The notes: generated by a model from the sequence alone, not told the origin. 64,000 nucleotides of DNA from Adiantum capillus-veneris (GCA_014529385.2 CM043965.1:13660412-13724411), one strand, 5' to 3'. Counted from the stretch's first letter, positions 32,599-44,566 are shown. Translations and numbers: made by a program.

Positions 32599-32700
32599 AT
32601 GAGGTAGGTAAAGTTTAAAGTCAATGAATGACCACCAAGTTTACAATGAATGAGGTAGGTAAAGTTTAAAGTCAATGAATGACCACCAAGTTTACAATTA
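32599..32700 (+). repeat. 51-bp perfect tandem duplication
   Basis: atgaggtaggtaaagtttaa... starts at 32599 and again at 32650. The two copies look identical. Confidence 0.85.
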
Positions 32701-32719
32701 TATGTGAGTATGCATGCAC

Positions 32720-33306
<587 letters not shown>

Positions 33307-33533
33307 TGTTACCATATACATGTGGTAGTGATGTGTGTGAACACACTAGGACCTCCGGGGCATTTTTTCCCTCTTTAGGAGGTTTTTCCCCCCGAGCATT
33401 GTATATACGCCCATCACTCTAGGGCTATCTATCTTTCCATTGCACACTAAGTAACACACTCTCTATTATGTGCCTTGAGCTTCCTTCGTCTTCTCCAACC
33501 TGTGTGCGTTTCTCTGCAACCCTACTTCCAACA
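33307..33533 (+). repeat. Copia 5' LTR (227 bp)
   Basis: Begins TGTTACCATATACATG and ends CTTCCAACA. Matches 37455-37681 with few differences, including a 3-bp indel in a CAC repeat and length changes in T/C runs. Confidence 0.9.
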
Positions 33534-33535
33534 AT

Positions 33536-33550
33536 TGGTATCAAAGCAGG
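33536..33550 (+). other. Copia primer binding site
   Basis: TGGTATCAAAGCAGG lies two bases after the LTR. It resembles the initiator tRNA-Met site TGGTATCAGAGC with one change. Confidence 0.85.
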
Positions 33551-33895
33551 TTGCGTCCTCCCGGGCTTAGTCGCCAGATGCTCCAGCACATGCTTGGTCA
33601 CTTTCTCCGATTTCAGTGAGCTCTCGCGAGCGTTTGCAGGTCGACAAAGATTTCAGGAGAGGTCGTAGAGCTCAGTCTGCTCAGATTTCTGATTTCGGCT
33701 CATTTCGGCCTCCGTTTCCATTACAAGCAGTACTACACAGGCTATTTCGTCATTTTGTGTAGAGTTTTTTTCAGTGACGTTTTTTGCATAACAGGTGCCT
33801 TATAGTCTTCTACGGTTTGTGCTATATAGCACGTGTTGTTCCTGCTACGTTTCTCCTATTTTCGAGCAGTTTTCACATCAGGTGCAACATTTACC

Positions 33896-34516
33896 ATGGT
33901 TGACAATGACAACATAGATGTGTTCAAGATGTTTGCTGCTAAGGACAGGTTGGATGGGGACAACTACCCTATGTGGGCTTATATGATGCAACATGTTCTT
34001 GTGTCAAAGGGTGTCTAGAACATTGTGCAGGGCATTGATGTACGTCCTGGTTCTGAGGATGCAGGTGATGTTGAGGATGTTGCAGGTCTTGCTGCAAGGA
34101 TTGCTACTGTTAGAGTTGTTTTGCCTACGGCAGAACAAGCTCGTTGGGATGTTAAGGATGCGCAGGCTCATGCATTGATTTCATTGTCTGTGAAGCGCAC
34201 CATTGTTCCTCACATCCGTTCAACAAAATCTGCAAAATAGGCTTGGGATATTTTGGCTGGTCTTTATGCAAGCTGCAATGAGGCTAAAATTGCTTTGCTG
34301 CGTAAAGAGCTGGAGTCGAAGATTATGCATGAGGAAGATGATATGGACACTTTTCTTGCTGGTGTCAAGGATATGAGCAACTTATGTCTGCAGGTGAAGT
34401 CATTTCAGACAGTTCCCTTGTGCAGACTGTTCTTGATGCCTTACCAGATTCTTACCAGACTTTTGCTAGTATTGGAGACTTATGACCCAAGGAAATCCAG
34501 AAGTTGTCAAGTTTGA
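33896..34516 (+). pseudogene. gag: Copia gag
   Basis: The ATG at 33896 opens with F-A-A-K-D-R-L-D-G-D-N-Y-P-M-W-A-Y-M-M, the conserved start of plant copia gag proteins. Stops follow at 34018 and 34240. Next comes a UBN2-like capsid segment: A-W-D-I-L-A-G-L-Y, then K-I-A-L-L-R-K-E-L. A frameshift after about 34390 breaks the rest. Gag would form the particle. The usual CCHC knuckle is not found before integrase. Confidence 0.75.
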
Positions 34517-34729
34517 TGCATTATGCACATTGCTGTTGCAAGAGTCACTTTCCAAAAAAAACAAGACTAGGCAGCGTGCAGTTGAACAGGCTTTTATTGC
34601 TTCTCGAAGAAAGGGTGGTAATAGTAATGCAGTCACTTCTTATGGTCTGCTGCGAGTGGCAAAATTTCTGTTCCTAATGCTTCTACTGGCAGCACTGAAT
34701 TTTGCCAATTTGCTACGTTTGCAGAAATC

Positions 34730-35571
34730 TGATATGGTTGCTTCTTTGCCGCCTCTTGAAGCACATGTCAAAACATGTTTGTGAAGGCTATATTTTGGGT
34801 AAGATGCAACATTCTAAGTTTCCAAAGGATGGTTCAGTTCGGGCCACATGCAGGTTGCAGCTTGTGCATAGTGATGTTTGTGGGCCCATGCAAACTCCGT
34901 CCTTGGGCAATTACCTTTACTTCGTGACTTTCATTGATGATTACTCTAGGCATGCATGGGTATTTCCACTTAAAGTGAAGTCCGAAGTTTTTATGTGCTT
35001 CAAAAAATTTCTGGCTATGACTGAAAATGTATCGAAATGTACTATGGGCACCCTCCGTTCCGATCGAGGGGGGGAGTATATGTCTCATGAATTTAATGCA
35101 TTTCTGGCTAGTCGTGGGATAAAACACCAATGTACAATGCCTTATACACCTCAACAAAATGGTGTTGCGGAGAGGAAAAACAGGTCACTGACAGAAATGT
35201 CACGATGTATGGTCAAAAGTCAAGCTTTGCCGCATTCTTTTTGGCTTGAGGCCATCATGTGTGCCACTTATGTACTTAATAGGTGTCCTACAAAAGCTTT
35301 GTAGTCTATTACTCCATATGAAGCATGGCATGATAAAGAGCCTTCTATTGAGCACATGCTTGTTTTTGGCTGTTTGGCATATGCTTTGGTGCCACAAACA
35401 CATCGCAGAAAATTGGATGATAAGACTGTCAAATGTATTTTTGTTGGTTATAGTGCTGAAAGCAAAGGTTACAGGTTATATCATCCACAAACAAAGCGTA
35501 TTCTGGTTTCACGGGATGTAGTGTTTGTGGAAGATTCTGTTCAGCCCTTGCTGTCATGTACTAAACAGTAA
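34730..35571 (+). pseudogene. pol: Copia integrase
   Basis: A pre-integrase finger (H-V-K-T-C, then C-I-L-G-K, with a frame break) leads to the catalytic core. The three acidic residues are in L-V-H-S-D-V-C-G-P, L-R-S-D-R-G-G-E-Y and N-G-V-A-E-R-K-N. A TAG at 35302-35304 interrupts it, and another frame carries on through F-G-C-L-A-Y and K-C-I-F-V-G-Y to about 35571. Integrase inserts the cDNA and made the CATAG duplication. Confidence 0.85.
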
Positions 35572-36840
35572 TGTAAGCTCACATGACATTTATGACACTT
35601 TGTTGCCTCTTTTCAATGGTGGAAATACGAATGTAAGTTCCAATGAGGCAAATGTACAGCCTATGGAGGTTTCTGAAAATGTTACAGATCAGCCTATTAC
35701 TGATGCAGATGTACATGATGTACTTGATGAGGAAAGGACTAAAAATGAGCAGGCTAGAGATATGCCAAAATGGCTAGTGCACACTTTGCGTGACAGTAAA
35801 TTGGATGCACCTTTTTCTAGTCGTACTCGTTCAAGCTCTCGCCATGCATCTTATGCATCGGATTGTTATGCTTTGGCTGTGTCTAGCTTACATGATGTTG
35901 AGGAGCCTCTGCCTTTTGATGAAGCACAGAATTCAGAAAATTGGATGGCTTCCATGCAATCAGAATATGATGCACTTATAGAAAATGACACATGGACTTT
36001 ATGTGATTTGCCTCCTGGCAAAAAGGCCATTGGTACGAAGTGGGTTTACAAGTTGAAACGCAAGCCGGATGGTGAGATTGATCGCCATAAGGCTCGACTT
36101 GTCGCAAAGGGTGATGCACAACAAAAAGGCATAGATTATGAAGAGACTTTTGCTCCCACTTGTTGTATGACTACTATGTGTTTTCTATGTGCATTGGCAG
36201 CTCATTTTGGTTGGGATGTACATCAATCAGACATTGTTACTTCTTTCTTGAATGGTGACCTATTTGAGGAAGTTTATGTAACACAGCCTTGCAGTTTTGT
36301 CATAAAAGGACAAGAGGACAAAGTGTGCAGATCTAAGAAGGTTTTGTATGGGTTGAAGCAATCTCCTCGTGCTTGGTATGAGAAAGCTGACACTCATTTG
36401 GTTAAAGGAGGCTTTCGTAACAGTCCAACAGAAAGCACATTGTATGTAAAGCGTGAGGGTGATGTACTTCTCATTGTGGTTCTTATGTCGATGATTTGCT
36501 GATCACTGGACCAAATGAGAGACATATTGCTGAATTTAAGGCTGATTTGAATGCTACTTTCAAGATGAAAGATTTGGGGCTGTTGCATCATTACTTGGGT
36601 ATACAGTTTAAGCAGTGTGATGGTGATATTGCCTTGTGTCAGAAAAGTTACATAGAGACATTGCTATGTAGGTTTGGACTTGAGGATTACAAACCTATTG
36701 CCACTCCCATGGAAACATGTTTGAAGTTGATTCTACATGATGCTGGTGATCTTGCTGATGTCACTCTTTACCAAACTGCTATTGGCTGCCTCATTTATGT
36801 ATGTAACATGAGACCAAATATTCAGTTTGCAGTCTCATAG
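35525..36840 (+). pseudogene. pol: Copia reverse transcriptase
   Basis: A 325-residue frame runs from the linker through W-M-A-S-M-Q-S-E-Y-D-A-L and K-W-V-Y-K-L-K to V-H-Q-S-D-I-V-T-S-F-L-N-G (motif A) and L-Y-G-L-K-Q-S-P-R-A-W. A one-base loss near 36487 falls exactly at the catalytic Y-V-D-D box. The remaining frame (36487-36840) starts with it and continues L-L-I-T-G-P and M-K-D-L-G-L-L-H-H-Y-L-G. A stop follows at 36838. The product would be inactive. Confidence 0.85.
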
Positions 36841-37379
36841 GTCAGCAGATTTATGCATAGCCCAGGGTCTAAGCATTGGCAGGCTGTCAAGAGTATTTTC
36901 CGCTACCTTAGTGGCACTTTACACCTTGGCTTGTTTTATCCAAGGGCGGATCATTGGCGCCAGACTTACATGCTTTTTTGGACTCAGATTGGGCTGGTTG
37001 TTTTGACACGCGAGTGTCCACAAGTAACCTACTGTGGCCACTTCGAGTTGTGAGGCTGAGTGTCTTCACAGCTATGGTTGAATGTGTATGGCTCAAACAC
37101 CTTATGGCTGATTTGGGTGTTGGACAAGACACTGCCAACACTATCTACACTGACAGTCAGAGGGCATTGGTAGTTGCAAGGAACCCAGTTTTTCATGCTC
37201 GCACAAAGCACATTGAGGTGCATTACAACTATGTCAGGGAGAGGCTCTCAGCAGGAGAGGTCAGCTTGGCTTATGTGCCAACACAAGACAACCTTGCAGA
37301 TCTTTTCATAAAGGCATTGTCTTGTGAGAAGCTTGAAGCTTTCCGCAAAGCTTTGGGCTTACTCCCCTTTGTGGACTGA
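36841..37379 (+). pseudogene. pol: Copia RNase H
   Basis: The region includes F-R-Y-L-S-G-T, then F-L-D-S-D-W-A-G-C in a shifted frame, Y-T-D-S-Q-R-A-L and H-I-E-V-H-Y-N-Y-V-R-E-R. It ends D-N-L-A-D-L-F-I-K-A-L near the C-terminus. Sequence between the D-W-A-G and the W-L-K-H blocks is shortened, removing the usual S-S-x-E-A-E-Y block. TGA at 37377-37379 ends the polyprotein. Confidence 0.8.
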
Positions 37380-37443
37380 TCATGTCCTCAGGGCATGGCA
37401 CTTCCCTTTACTCATGTGCCAGCTCTCGTTCACCGCATCACTC

Positions 37444-37453
37444 TAGGGGGGAT
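37444..37453 (+). other. Copia polypurine tract
   Basis: TAGGGGGGAT lies directly before the 3' LTR start at 37455 and would prime plus-strand synthesis. Confidence 0.8.
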
Positions 37454-37454
37454 T

Positions 37455-37681
37455 TGTTTCCATATACATGTGGTAGTGATGTGTGTGAACACTAGGACCG
37501 CCGGGGCTTTTTTTTTCCCTCTTTAGGAGGTTTTTTCCCCCGAGCATTGTATATACGCCCATCACTCTAGGGCTATCTATCTTTCCATTGCACACTAAGT
37601 AACACACTCTCTATTGTGTGCCTTGAGCTTCCTTCGTCTTCTCCAAGCTGTGCGCATTTCTCTACAACCCTAATTCCAACA
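37455..37681 (+). repeat. Copia 3' LTR (227 bp)
   Basis: TGTTTCCATATACATG...TTCCAACA, followed immediately by the CATAG duplication at 37682-37686. Confidence 0.9.
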
Positions 37682-37753
37682 CATAGAGGGTGAACTTAAT
37701 TAGCGATAGCAACATAGCCATAATACTTACTTAACTTGGCATGAAATATACTT

Positions 37754-38023
37754 TTGCAAGAGAGAGAGTTAGAAAATTTGACAACAATTGAGGACCGGAT
37801 TTATGTGAAGACGGTCCCCCCTCCAAGAGGATTTTTTATTATAGACTCTCCCATGAAGAGAGACTTGGTACAATACAATATTTTTGTTCCTTGTGACCTA
37901 GGTGATACAATGAAGATGGAAAGCTTCATGCATCATGAGCATAACATAATCTTTGTAAAAGCATTAACCATCCCCGGCCTCAATCCCAAGGCGTCAAACA
38001 CCTTCAAACATGGAGAGAGCTAG
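37754..38023 (+). CDS. Hypothetical ORF, 89 aa
   Basis: A short open frame just beyond the copia insertion encodes a mixed-charge peptide with P-P-P-R-G-F-F-I-I-D-S-P and a His-rich H-H-E-H-N-I-I. It has no recognised domain, and its upstream part could have been separated by the copia insertion. It may be a fragment of the sequence the element landed in, or a chance ORF. Confidence 0.2.
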   Translation: MQERELENLTTIEDRIYVKTVPPPRGFFIIDSPMKRDLVQYNIFVPCDLGDTMKMESFMHHEHNIIFVKALTIPGLNPKASNTFKHGES

Positions 38024-39515
38024 CGGGGAATGAGGGTAGGGAAGAGGAAGAAGAAACATTCATAGGAGAAATAAATAGTTCCTCACTTATCATCACTCTT
38101 CTTGCTTAGCATAGCATAATAGCATAGTAATGAACATGAAGAAGATGGCAAGCTTAAGCATTGCGGCATGGCTCTTGGTTGGGGTTCTCATTCCATAGCC
38201 AAGAGTGTTGGTGTAGGCTCTCAACTTCTCAACAAGCTTGGAGAAGGAGATGTAGCTCTTGCAATGCACTTTACACAATGAGTGTGTGTGTGTGTGTGAG
38301 AGAGAGAGTGTGGGAGAGTATACCCTGCAAGCAAGCCCCCTAGTTTCTTGGGTTGACCCCTCTTTCTAGCTCATGATTTTTGCTCATTGGCTCTCTCAAG
38401 CCTAGCCAATCACAAGCCTGGGTCAAGTCAAGCAGTAAAGGTAGTCTTTGGATAAGTGTCATCTTTTCCTCTTTGAGAGAGAGGACTTGATAAATTCTTA
38501 AATAATTAATTTAATTAGCTAAATCCTCATTGGACCTCTCTAAGGATCAACCAATAGGCTTTGGACACTCCTTGAGGGAAACCTAGCTGGGGGCTTGACA
38601 TGTGTCCTTCTTGCCTCTTGAGCAAGGGGTGCCCTTTTGGAGAGAGAGAAATCATCCAGCCACCCCCCCTACTTGCATGGCTCGGCCCGTCCTTTGTAGT
38701 CTTGCATGTTGACTTTCAACCCCAAGAAACTTGGCCCCCTACTTGCTTAAGCCCCTAGTAATCAAGCATAGGGTTATAAAGAGTATGGCTTCTCTCTCTC
38801 TACCATCCCCCTAGCTTTAAGGGCTCGCCCTCTCCTTGTAGGGCTTGACTTGGACCTTCAAGCACATGCCTAGCTTAAGTTGCACCTTAGTTATCAAGCA
38901 TCTCATGCACTTTTAATTATCAAGCACCTAGAGCATAGGCCTAGCTTTAACTAAGGTCTAAGGACTTTTACACAAACCTTTGGAGGTCTTTTTAATGAAG
39001 CTAACCCTAAGGTCTTTTAAGCCTGAGTAACTGGCATTTCTCTTTTATAGACCATCTCCCATTTGGACCCATTACCTTTGGTCCCGTGTTGAGATGGATC
39101 CATATGCACATGTCTATATTCTAACCCTTGTTCTCGTTTATTCTCCCACATTCAATGATCATTTTAATATGAGAAAATTATTTGTGTTGGCTAGATATTA
39201 GATTTTATGACACATACTATGGAGGTTTTCAGTATTGTGTGTATAAGAGAGGGAGAAATATTTACAAAAAGCTTTGGATAAGACTCTATAAAGCCTTAGG
39301 CTTAACTAAGCAGTAGTAGAAGCAAATATAGTAGCACAACAAGGCAACTCTCAAATTTTTTGAATGCTTAGTAGCGTTGGAAATTAAAAGCAAGGCAACA
39401 AAAAAAATTTGTAGCACTAGCACGTCTTTACACATTAGCATTAGAGAGGAAGTGCTACAAAGAGGGAGATAACTATGAAGGAGGGGTGTGGTTGTGTGGG
39501 TGCATGCACGCGTGC
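38024..39515. other. Non-coding stretch with a short (GT)n(GA)n
   Basis: About 1.5 kb with no recognised gene. A short (GT)n(GA)n occurs at 38281-38308. There are several CT-rich patches and repeated phrases such as cccctacttg and caagca, but no ordered repeat that I could define. Confidence 0.5.
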
Positions 39516-39658
39516 ACACACGCACACACACACACACACACCAAGCATCCAAGATTTCAGCCATCCCCAGCATTGACAAAGCAAGAGAAAGAGAAAAGTG
39601 TGTCCACCCCCCCCCCCCCCCCCCCCGCCCCCCCCCCCCCCCCCCACACACACACACA
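39516..39658 (+). repeat. (CA)n tract and interrupted poly-C block
   Basis: (CA)n-type sequence lies at about 39516-39541. C20-G-C18 at 39607-39645 is followed by (AC)n to 39658. The long G/C homopolymer could form G-quadruplex on the minus strand and is a likely sequencing or replication slippage site. Confidence 0.9.
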
Positions 39659-40169
39659 TGTCTCTCCTTTGTGTCTTGGCTTTAATAAACTTGGCTTTTG
39701 GATTTTGGCATTGGAGGAAATTTTGACATCTGAGCCTTTGGCATCAACATCCCATTGCATCCTTACCATCGACGGCCTCGTATGGATTACCTTTGATATC
39801 CTCTTCTTGGCATCGTCTTATTCATTCCGCAACACACACTCTCTCAAACATCATAGAGAGTGAGACTCAGAGAGAGAATCTTAGTAGTGGGAGGCACGCA
39901 TAGGTAGAGTTACAAATTTCCATTAGCAACAATTTTATGCATTTCTTGAGAGCAGTTTTTAAGTGCCATATGCATTCTTGGTCATGATGTATGTTCTTTG
40001 TGGTCTTGCATATGCATAGGAATCTCAAAGCCTGATTACCACTCTTGGCCTTGTCACTTGGAGTGTTGCTACTAGAAGGCCCACATTACTAGGCTTATGA
40101 GTTTTCACAGATTTTGAGGGAATTTCCTTGTATGTGACTTTTCTATACACAACCTCTTTGATGGGTTTC

Positions 40170-40650
40170 TTGTGCATGTTCAAATTTTTGAAGATAGCAT
40201 GTGAACTACATATTACTTTGCCAGAGACAATATCCTATTCCTCCATCTGCACCATAACAAAGGAAAACGCACTTGTGTGACTTTGGGTCTAGCTTTTTCC
40301 TAAGCTCCTTGGGCACATGTGCAGATACCTTGCATTCAAAAACATGCAAATGATCATACTGTGGTTTCTTTTTGAATCACAACTCCTTTGGAATTTGGTA
40401 ATTCAATGGTGTACTAGGTGATTGATTAATGATATGTACTACTGTCAAAACTACCTTTGCCCAAAAACCTTGAGTCAAATTTTCAATAGAAAGCATGGTT
40501 ATGACTCACTCTTGAATCCTATGATTTATCCTTTCTGCAATTCCATTTTGATTAGGTGTGAAAGGTGTAGTAAGCTTCCTCTTAATTCCTCTCTTGCAAA
40601 GAAAATTCTCAAAGTCCTTGGAGACGTATTATCCACCATTATCAATCCTC
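40170..40650 (-). pseudogene. Copia integrase fragment (minus strand)
   Basis: The minus strand reads R-I-D-N-G-G-stop-Y-V-S-K-D-F-E-N-F from about 40650, then P-F-T-P-N-Q-N-G-I-A-E-R. These supply the second and third catalytic acids of a copia integrase core. After that come F-W-A-K-V-V and a K-C-V-F-L-C-Y-G-like block. Copia similarity stops abruptly at about 40652. Multiple stops show an old fragment. It is not collinear with the minus-strand gag fragment at 31 kb, so it is probably a separate insertion. The stretch 39659-40169 shows nothing clear. Confidence 0.6.
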
Positions 40651-40887
40651 AAACTAAGCGGGTAGAGGATCCCTTTCTACCCTACGACATCACTCCAAGA
40701 TGGATGACTAATCCATTTGGGGCTCGGGAGACTTAGATGCCGCAAGCATGTGTGCTCTTGGGTCCACTTCATTCTCCCAAAGTAGAGTGAAAAATTTTAC
40801 TTGGTGTTTGAGAGACGTTGCCATCACAAACATGATTCTAAGCATGCATATTACCTAAATTTGTGCACAATGAAAAGAGAATTAGTC

Positions 40888-41313
40888 TTATAAGACAAAA
40901 ACATTGGTCATTTGAAAGAAACATGTAAATTTTCTTACTCTAATGTAGCATTGCATCCATCTAGCATCTTCAAAAGGATAATTTTTGAACTTAATAAGAT
41001 ACCATCGGATAATCTTACCATGTCGTAGTACCTTGTCTTCATGCCAAAGGATAGCTTCGGGTTGTAGCACCTCTTCTTCGTCTTTGATTTTTGGAGGGTC
41101 TTCAATAATTGGTTCTCTTGGTGGCTCTCCTTTGTAGAGCTTAAGTAAGCTCACATGAAAAGCATTGTGTATGAGCCAATGGTTGGGCAACTTGAGTTGA
41201 TAAGCCATGTCATTGATTGGCTTCAAGATTTGAAAAGGACCACAATATCTTTTTTCTACTTTATCATAATACTTTTGATGGCCCATAGGATTTTTGCCCG
41301 TCGTTTGCCTCAA
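40888..41313 (-). pseudogene. pol: Chromovirus integrase C-terminus with chromodomain
   Basis: The minus-strand frame contains K-Y-Y-D-K-V-E-K-R-Y-C-G-P-F-Q-I and A-F-H-V-S-L-L-K, the end of a Ty3 integrase. A chromodomain follows: V-L-Q-P-E-A-I-L, then I-R-W-Y-L-I-K-F-K-N-Y and D-A-R-W-M. Chromodomains direct integration toward marked heterochromatin. It is continuous, apart from stops, with the core at 41361-42143. The interval 40653-40887 shows nothing clear. Confidence 0.8.
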
Positions 41314-41360
41314 TCGAGCCTTGGGAAACTTAACTAAGACCCAGTCATTTTCTTTGAATG

Positions 41361-42204
41361 TTAAGACCCTTGTGTACTTATCACCAACAACTTTTTGACT
41401 TTGTTGAGAGATGGATATAGCCTCCTTAATCTTTTGAAAAGATTCTTGTAGGTCACAACTATACTTGTAGTCTTTTGAAAAGATTCTTGTAGGTCACAAC
41501 TATACTCATCAACAACAACAACAAAGATCTTCCCATGTAATTTAAGTAGCAAGGGACTTTTAGGTCTTCCCTCTATGATTTCAAAATGTGCCTTTTCCGT
41601 AGTAGTATGGACAATATTATTGTATGGATACTCTACAAGGGGTAAGTACTTCTCCCATTGTGAGCGTTGATCTACTTTGATAACATAAGTTTTTCGTAGA
41701 TCGAGAATTGTAAGATTAGTTATCTCACTTTGGCCATCTATTTGTGGGTGATAAGTCAAAGATAGATTCAATCTTGTACTTAGGTTTTCAAAGAGACCTT
41801 TCCAAAAATTACTAGTATTCTAGGATCCCTATCTGACACAATGGATGTTGGTAATCCATGGTATTTGAAAATCTGAGATATGAAGAGGGTTTCCATTTGG
41901 TGTGTCTTAATAGTCTTTTTGACAGAAATAAAATGTGCTTGCTTGCTAAACCTGTCAAGTGCATATTCTCGTATTCCCATGGATAGACTTGGGTAATCGA
42001 AAGATAAAATCATTGGATATACTCTCCCATGGTGAATTAGTGATTGGCAATGGCTGGAGTAATCCAGGTTGTTTCCCACTATCATACTTGGTCTTTTGGC
42101 ATACCACACATTTTAAAGCATACTCTTGTATGTCTATTTTCATGGTAGGCCAATAGAAGTATGTCTCTACTCCTCGAAGAGTAAGTTGAATGCATCTATG
42201 TCCC
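41361..42204 (-). pseudogene. pol: Chromovirus integrase zinc-binding and core domains, split at 42204
   Basis: Minus-strand frames give Y-F-Y-W-P-T-M-K and C-V-V-C-Q-K-T-K (zinc domain, about 42143-42050), then S-K-Q-A-H-F and S-D-R-D-P (core) and L-S-L-T-Y-H-P-Q-I-D-G-Q-S-E. The 5' part of the zinc domain, including its first His (E-S-H) and second His (A-G-H), continues at 61652-61745 across the 19.4-kb insertion. A 41-bp direct duplication at about 41431-41512 disrupts the core-to-C-terminus link. The copy is inactive. Confidence 0.8.
42200..42204 (+). repeat. Target site duplication GTCCC (left copy)
   Basis: GTCCC precedes the LTR at 42205 and recurs at 61652-61656 right after the second LTR. 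Confidence 0.88.
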
Positions 42205-42777
42205 TGTTAACCCTCACGGCTCACGGACATCCCATCACCTACGACGGACATGTATTATGTATTTGGTAGAGTCAGGTAGCGGGCTTGTCGGACCAATAGG
42301 AAAAGGGTAAGAGTGATCGCCGATGAGAGGCGCACTCTAACTGGGACATTCAAGGGATTAGTTGGCTAAGCATGGGCGCCCAAGTGTGAATGGGGTGAGC
42401 TCATATAAAAGCCAACTAAACCTAAAATTCACTCATTCTCTCATTTGTACAATAGAAGAGTGCTCTTGCTCCATCTCCATCTCCATCTTCTTCTTCTTCA
42501 CCTCCTTGTGTGTGTGTGTATGTGAGAGAGAGAGAGAGAGAGCGATTGAGCATTGCGGCGGCACGACGGCGGTGAAGCGGTTGAGCGCGACGTAGCGGCG
42601 TCTCCTTCTTCTTCGCGGCAAGGAATCCTCCACGGAAGGAGCATAGAGCGGTGAGTGACACACCATTGCCCTCTTTTGAGCTTACTAGTTAAGCTAGTTG
42701 TGTGCTTGGAGCCGTCTATGGCTCGCACACAGTGTTAGGCAAGGCCCTTGCTTCAACAGTGCGGCAAGGAGCGCACA
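42205..42777 (+). repeat. 5' LTR of the 19.4-kb element (573 bp)
   Basis: TGTTAACCCTC...GCGCACA. A TATA box (ATATAAAA) lies at 42403-42410. A (CATCTC)/(CTT)n stretch and a short (GT)n(GA)n follow near 42472-42542. The first ~180 bases differ from the 3' LTR at about eight positions. Confidence 0.9.
42403..42410 (+). promoter_or_regulatory. TATA box in 5' LTR
   Basis: ATATAAAA in the U3 part of the LTR, conserved at 61243-61250 in the 3' LTR. Transcription would start about 30 bases downstream. Confidence 0.65.
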
Positions 42778-42781
42778 TTTT

Positions 42782-42799
42782 TGGCACCGTTGCCGGGGA
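42782..42799 (+). other. Primer binding site of the 19.4-kb element
   Basis: TGGCACCGTTGCCGGGGA lies four bases after the LTR. It is the plant Ty3 primer site type with one base different from the common TGGCGCC form. Confidence 0.85.
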
Positions 42800-43628
42800 A
42801 TCGCCCTGCACTAAGCCCAAGAGGCCCTTTGTGCTTCTCCTATGAGTTGTTTGTAGTAGGAAAGAAGAGGAAGAGGAAGAGGAATGAGTTATTTTTCTGC
42901 AAGTTGTTAATTTCTGTATTGTCTGCAAGTTCTGTGATTTCTGCATAATGTTGTGTTTTCTGTTTGCACACAGTCTTTGCACAGTTAGTAGTCGTTAGCT
43001 TGTTCGCAGTGAATGAATAAGTAGGAAGGCAGTTAGCAATTTCTGTTTGCACACAGTCTGTACACAGTTTTCTATCAAGGTTTGCCTGCACACAATCTTT
43101 GCACAGTAAGGTAGTGAGAGAGGAAGTAGGTGGACAGTTAGCCCATTGTCAGTAAGCAGTTAGTAGAGTGGTTAACAGATTAGTTAGTAGATTAGTTAGT
43201 GGTTTTGATCGGGATCGGGATCATTTCCCCAAGCCCAAGCCCAAGCCCAAGCCCAAGCCCAGGCCCAGGCCTCAGTCCTCAGTCTTATGATATATACTAG
43301 ACTCACTCTTATATATATACCCTACCCCCTCAAGAGGGAATGAGAGCATGTGGGGCAAGTCCTCCACTCTCCTCCCTTCTCTTCCGACTTACACCCTTAG
43401 ACTTTCTAATTTGGGCCTAGTTCCCTACTAGAAATTGACGGTTTTAGGGATTCCGAGGGCATAAAGTGACCAAACGGAGGGCTGTAAAGCACGGCACGTC
43501 CCTCTGACCGAGACACTCGTTTTGAGCTATCATACATTCTATTCTATAGCTATGTGAGAAAAAAGGACCAAAAAATTAAAAAAAATAATAAGAAAAGACT
43601 TGGGTTGCAAAACACCCAAAAATACTAG
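42800..43628 (+). other. Untranslated leader with (CCCAAG)n
   Basis: About 830 bases between primer site and gag without a coding domain. A hexamer repeat CCCAAG/CCCAGG is present at about 43226-43272, and cagttag/gttagt words recur near 42980-43200. No palindromic array like those at 1-1470 and 11880-13770 is seen. Confidence 0.6.
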
Positions 43629-44566
43629 GTGAGCAGCCTTCACGGGCACTCACTGACACTTCTAGGGGATCCAAGTCATATGAACCTACACTCTGGACGA
43701 GTTTTAGGGTTCGATCATATTGGTAGTGCCTCCATTTACACGGGCACCCATTATTCCTCCACCCTAGGTTCTGGACCTTCGGCCGGGACTCAAGGTAGCG
43801 CGACCCAAGATCCTCATATCGCGTCTAGTGATTCTTCCTCTGACTACGAAGTCATGGAGGGGTATCCTACACCAAACCCTGATAGTTCAAGTCAAGACAT
43901 GCATGCCATGGGCCCACAGCCCGGGTCCAGCGTGTTTAGCCGCTTAAAAGAGACCCTTAGTAGAGCTACTCGCTCCGAACATGCGGTTAATGAAATAAAT
44001 GAAGGGAGTGGGGAAGTAAATTCGTCATTCATGCCTAAAATAGACCCTATGCTTCTTGAGAGTGTGCATGTGAATGTTCCATCCACTGCACCTCCTGATC
44101 CTTTAGGACTATCTCCCTCTGAGGTTCTACTACCCGATGGTAGGAGTCTTGCCGAAGTGCAAGAGATCGAACGCTATATGCAAGCAACAAGGGAGAGGGA
44201 AATTGAGAACCTTAGAAGGCTAGAACAAAGTCGATCCCCGAAAGCAAAGGCCCCTATGACAACAATCATGCCAGCCGAGCAATCGAATGCTCCCAAGGTA
44301 GCAGTCACGGGGGGGAAGCGATGGGGAGCAATAATGCTTCCACTTTGAGGGAAACCTCCAGCACGCCAGGCCTAGATGGGATATTCCTAAACGAAAATTG
44401 GGAGTATGACCTACAAGCAGAAGCTTTAACTGATCGGTACACAGGACACACCTATCATGTGGGTTGGTTAGATGTTCTACAATCCACATCGGGTGCTACT
44501 AGCATAGATGAGCAACAACAGAAAGTCTGTGATATCCTCCATAGGATTGTCGAGTTAGAAAGATAG
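43629..44566 (+). pseudogene. gag: Gag N-terminal region, frameshifted in a G7 run
   Basis: The first frame (43629-44348) encodes about 240 residues, Ser/Pro-rich with a Glu/Arg helix (V-Q-E-I-E-R-Y-M-Q-A-T-R-E-R-E). At a run of seven G (44309-44315) the message moves to another frame, continuing to 44566 with D-G-I-F-L-N-E-N-W-E-Y-D-L-Q-A. It matches no domain I know. The frame change could be slippage or mutation. No convincing ATG is seen at the start. Confidence 0.5.

Larger units (their letters stand above)
33307..37681 (+). mobile_element. Ty1/copia LTR retrotransposon, complete ends, decayed coding
   Basis: The 4375-bp element has two 227-bp LTRs (TGTT...AACA), a tRNA-Met-type primer site, a polypurine tract and a perfect CATAG duplication (33302-33306 and 37682-37686). 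Domain order is gag, integrase, RT, RNase H, which is copia order. The zinc knuckle and protease part of the polyprotein is missing or deleted around 34520-34790, and stops and frameshifts break gag, integrase, RT and RNase H. The LTRs differ by only a few substitutions and short indels, so insertion is fairly young despite the broken frames. Confidence 0.92.

Noticed and set aside
39557-39863. Pro- and Gly-rich ORFs across the poly-C block
   Set aside because: Homopolymer translation with no other support.
43226-43272. (CCCAAG)n as telomere-like repeat
   Set aside because: Plant telomeres are CCCTAAA-type; this is a 6-base repeat in a retroelement leader.
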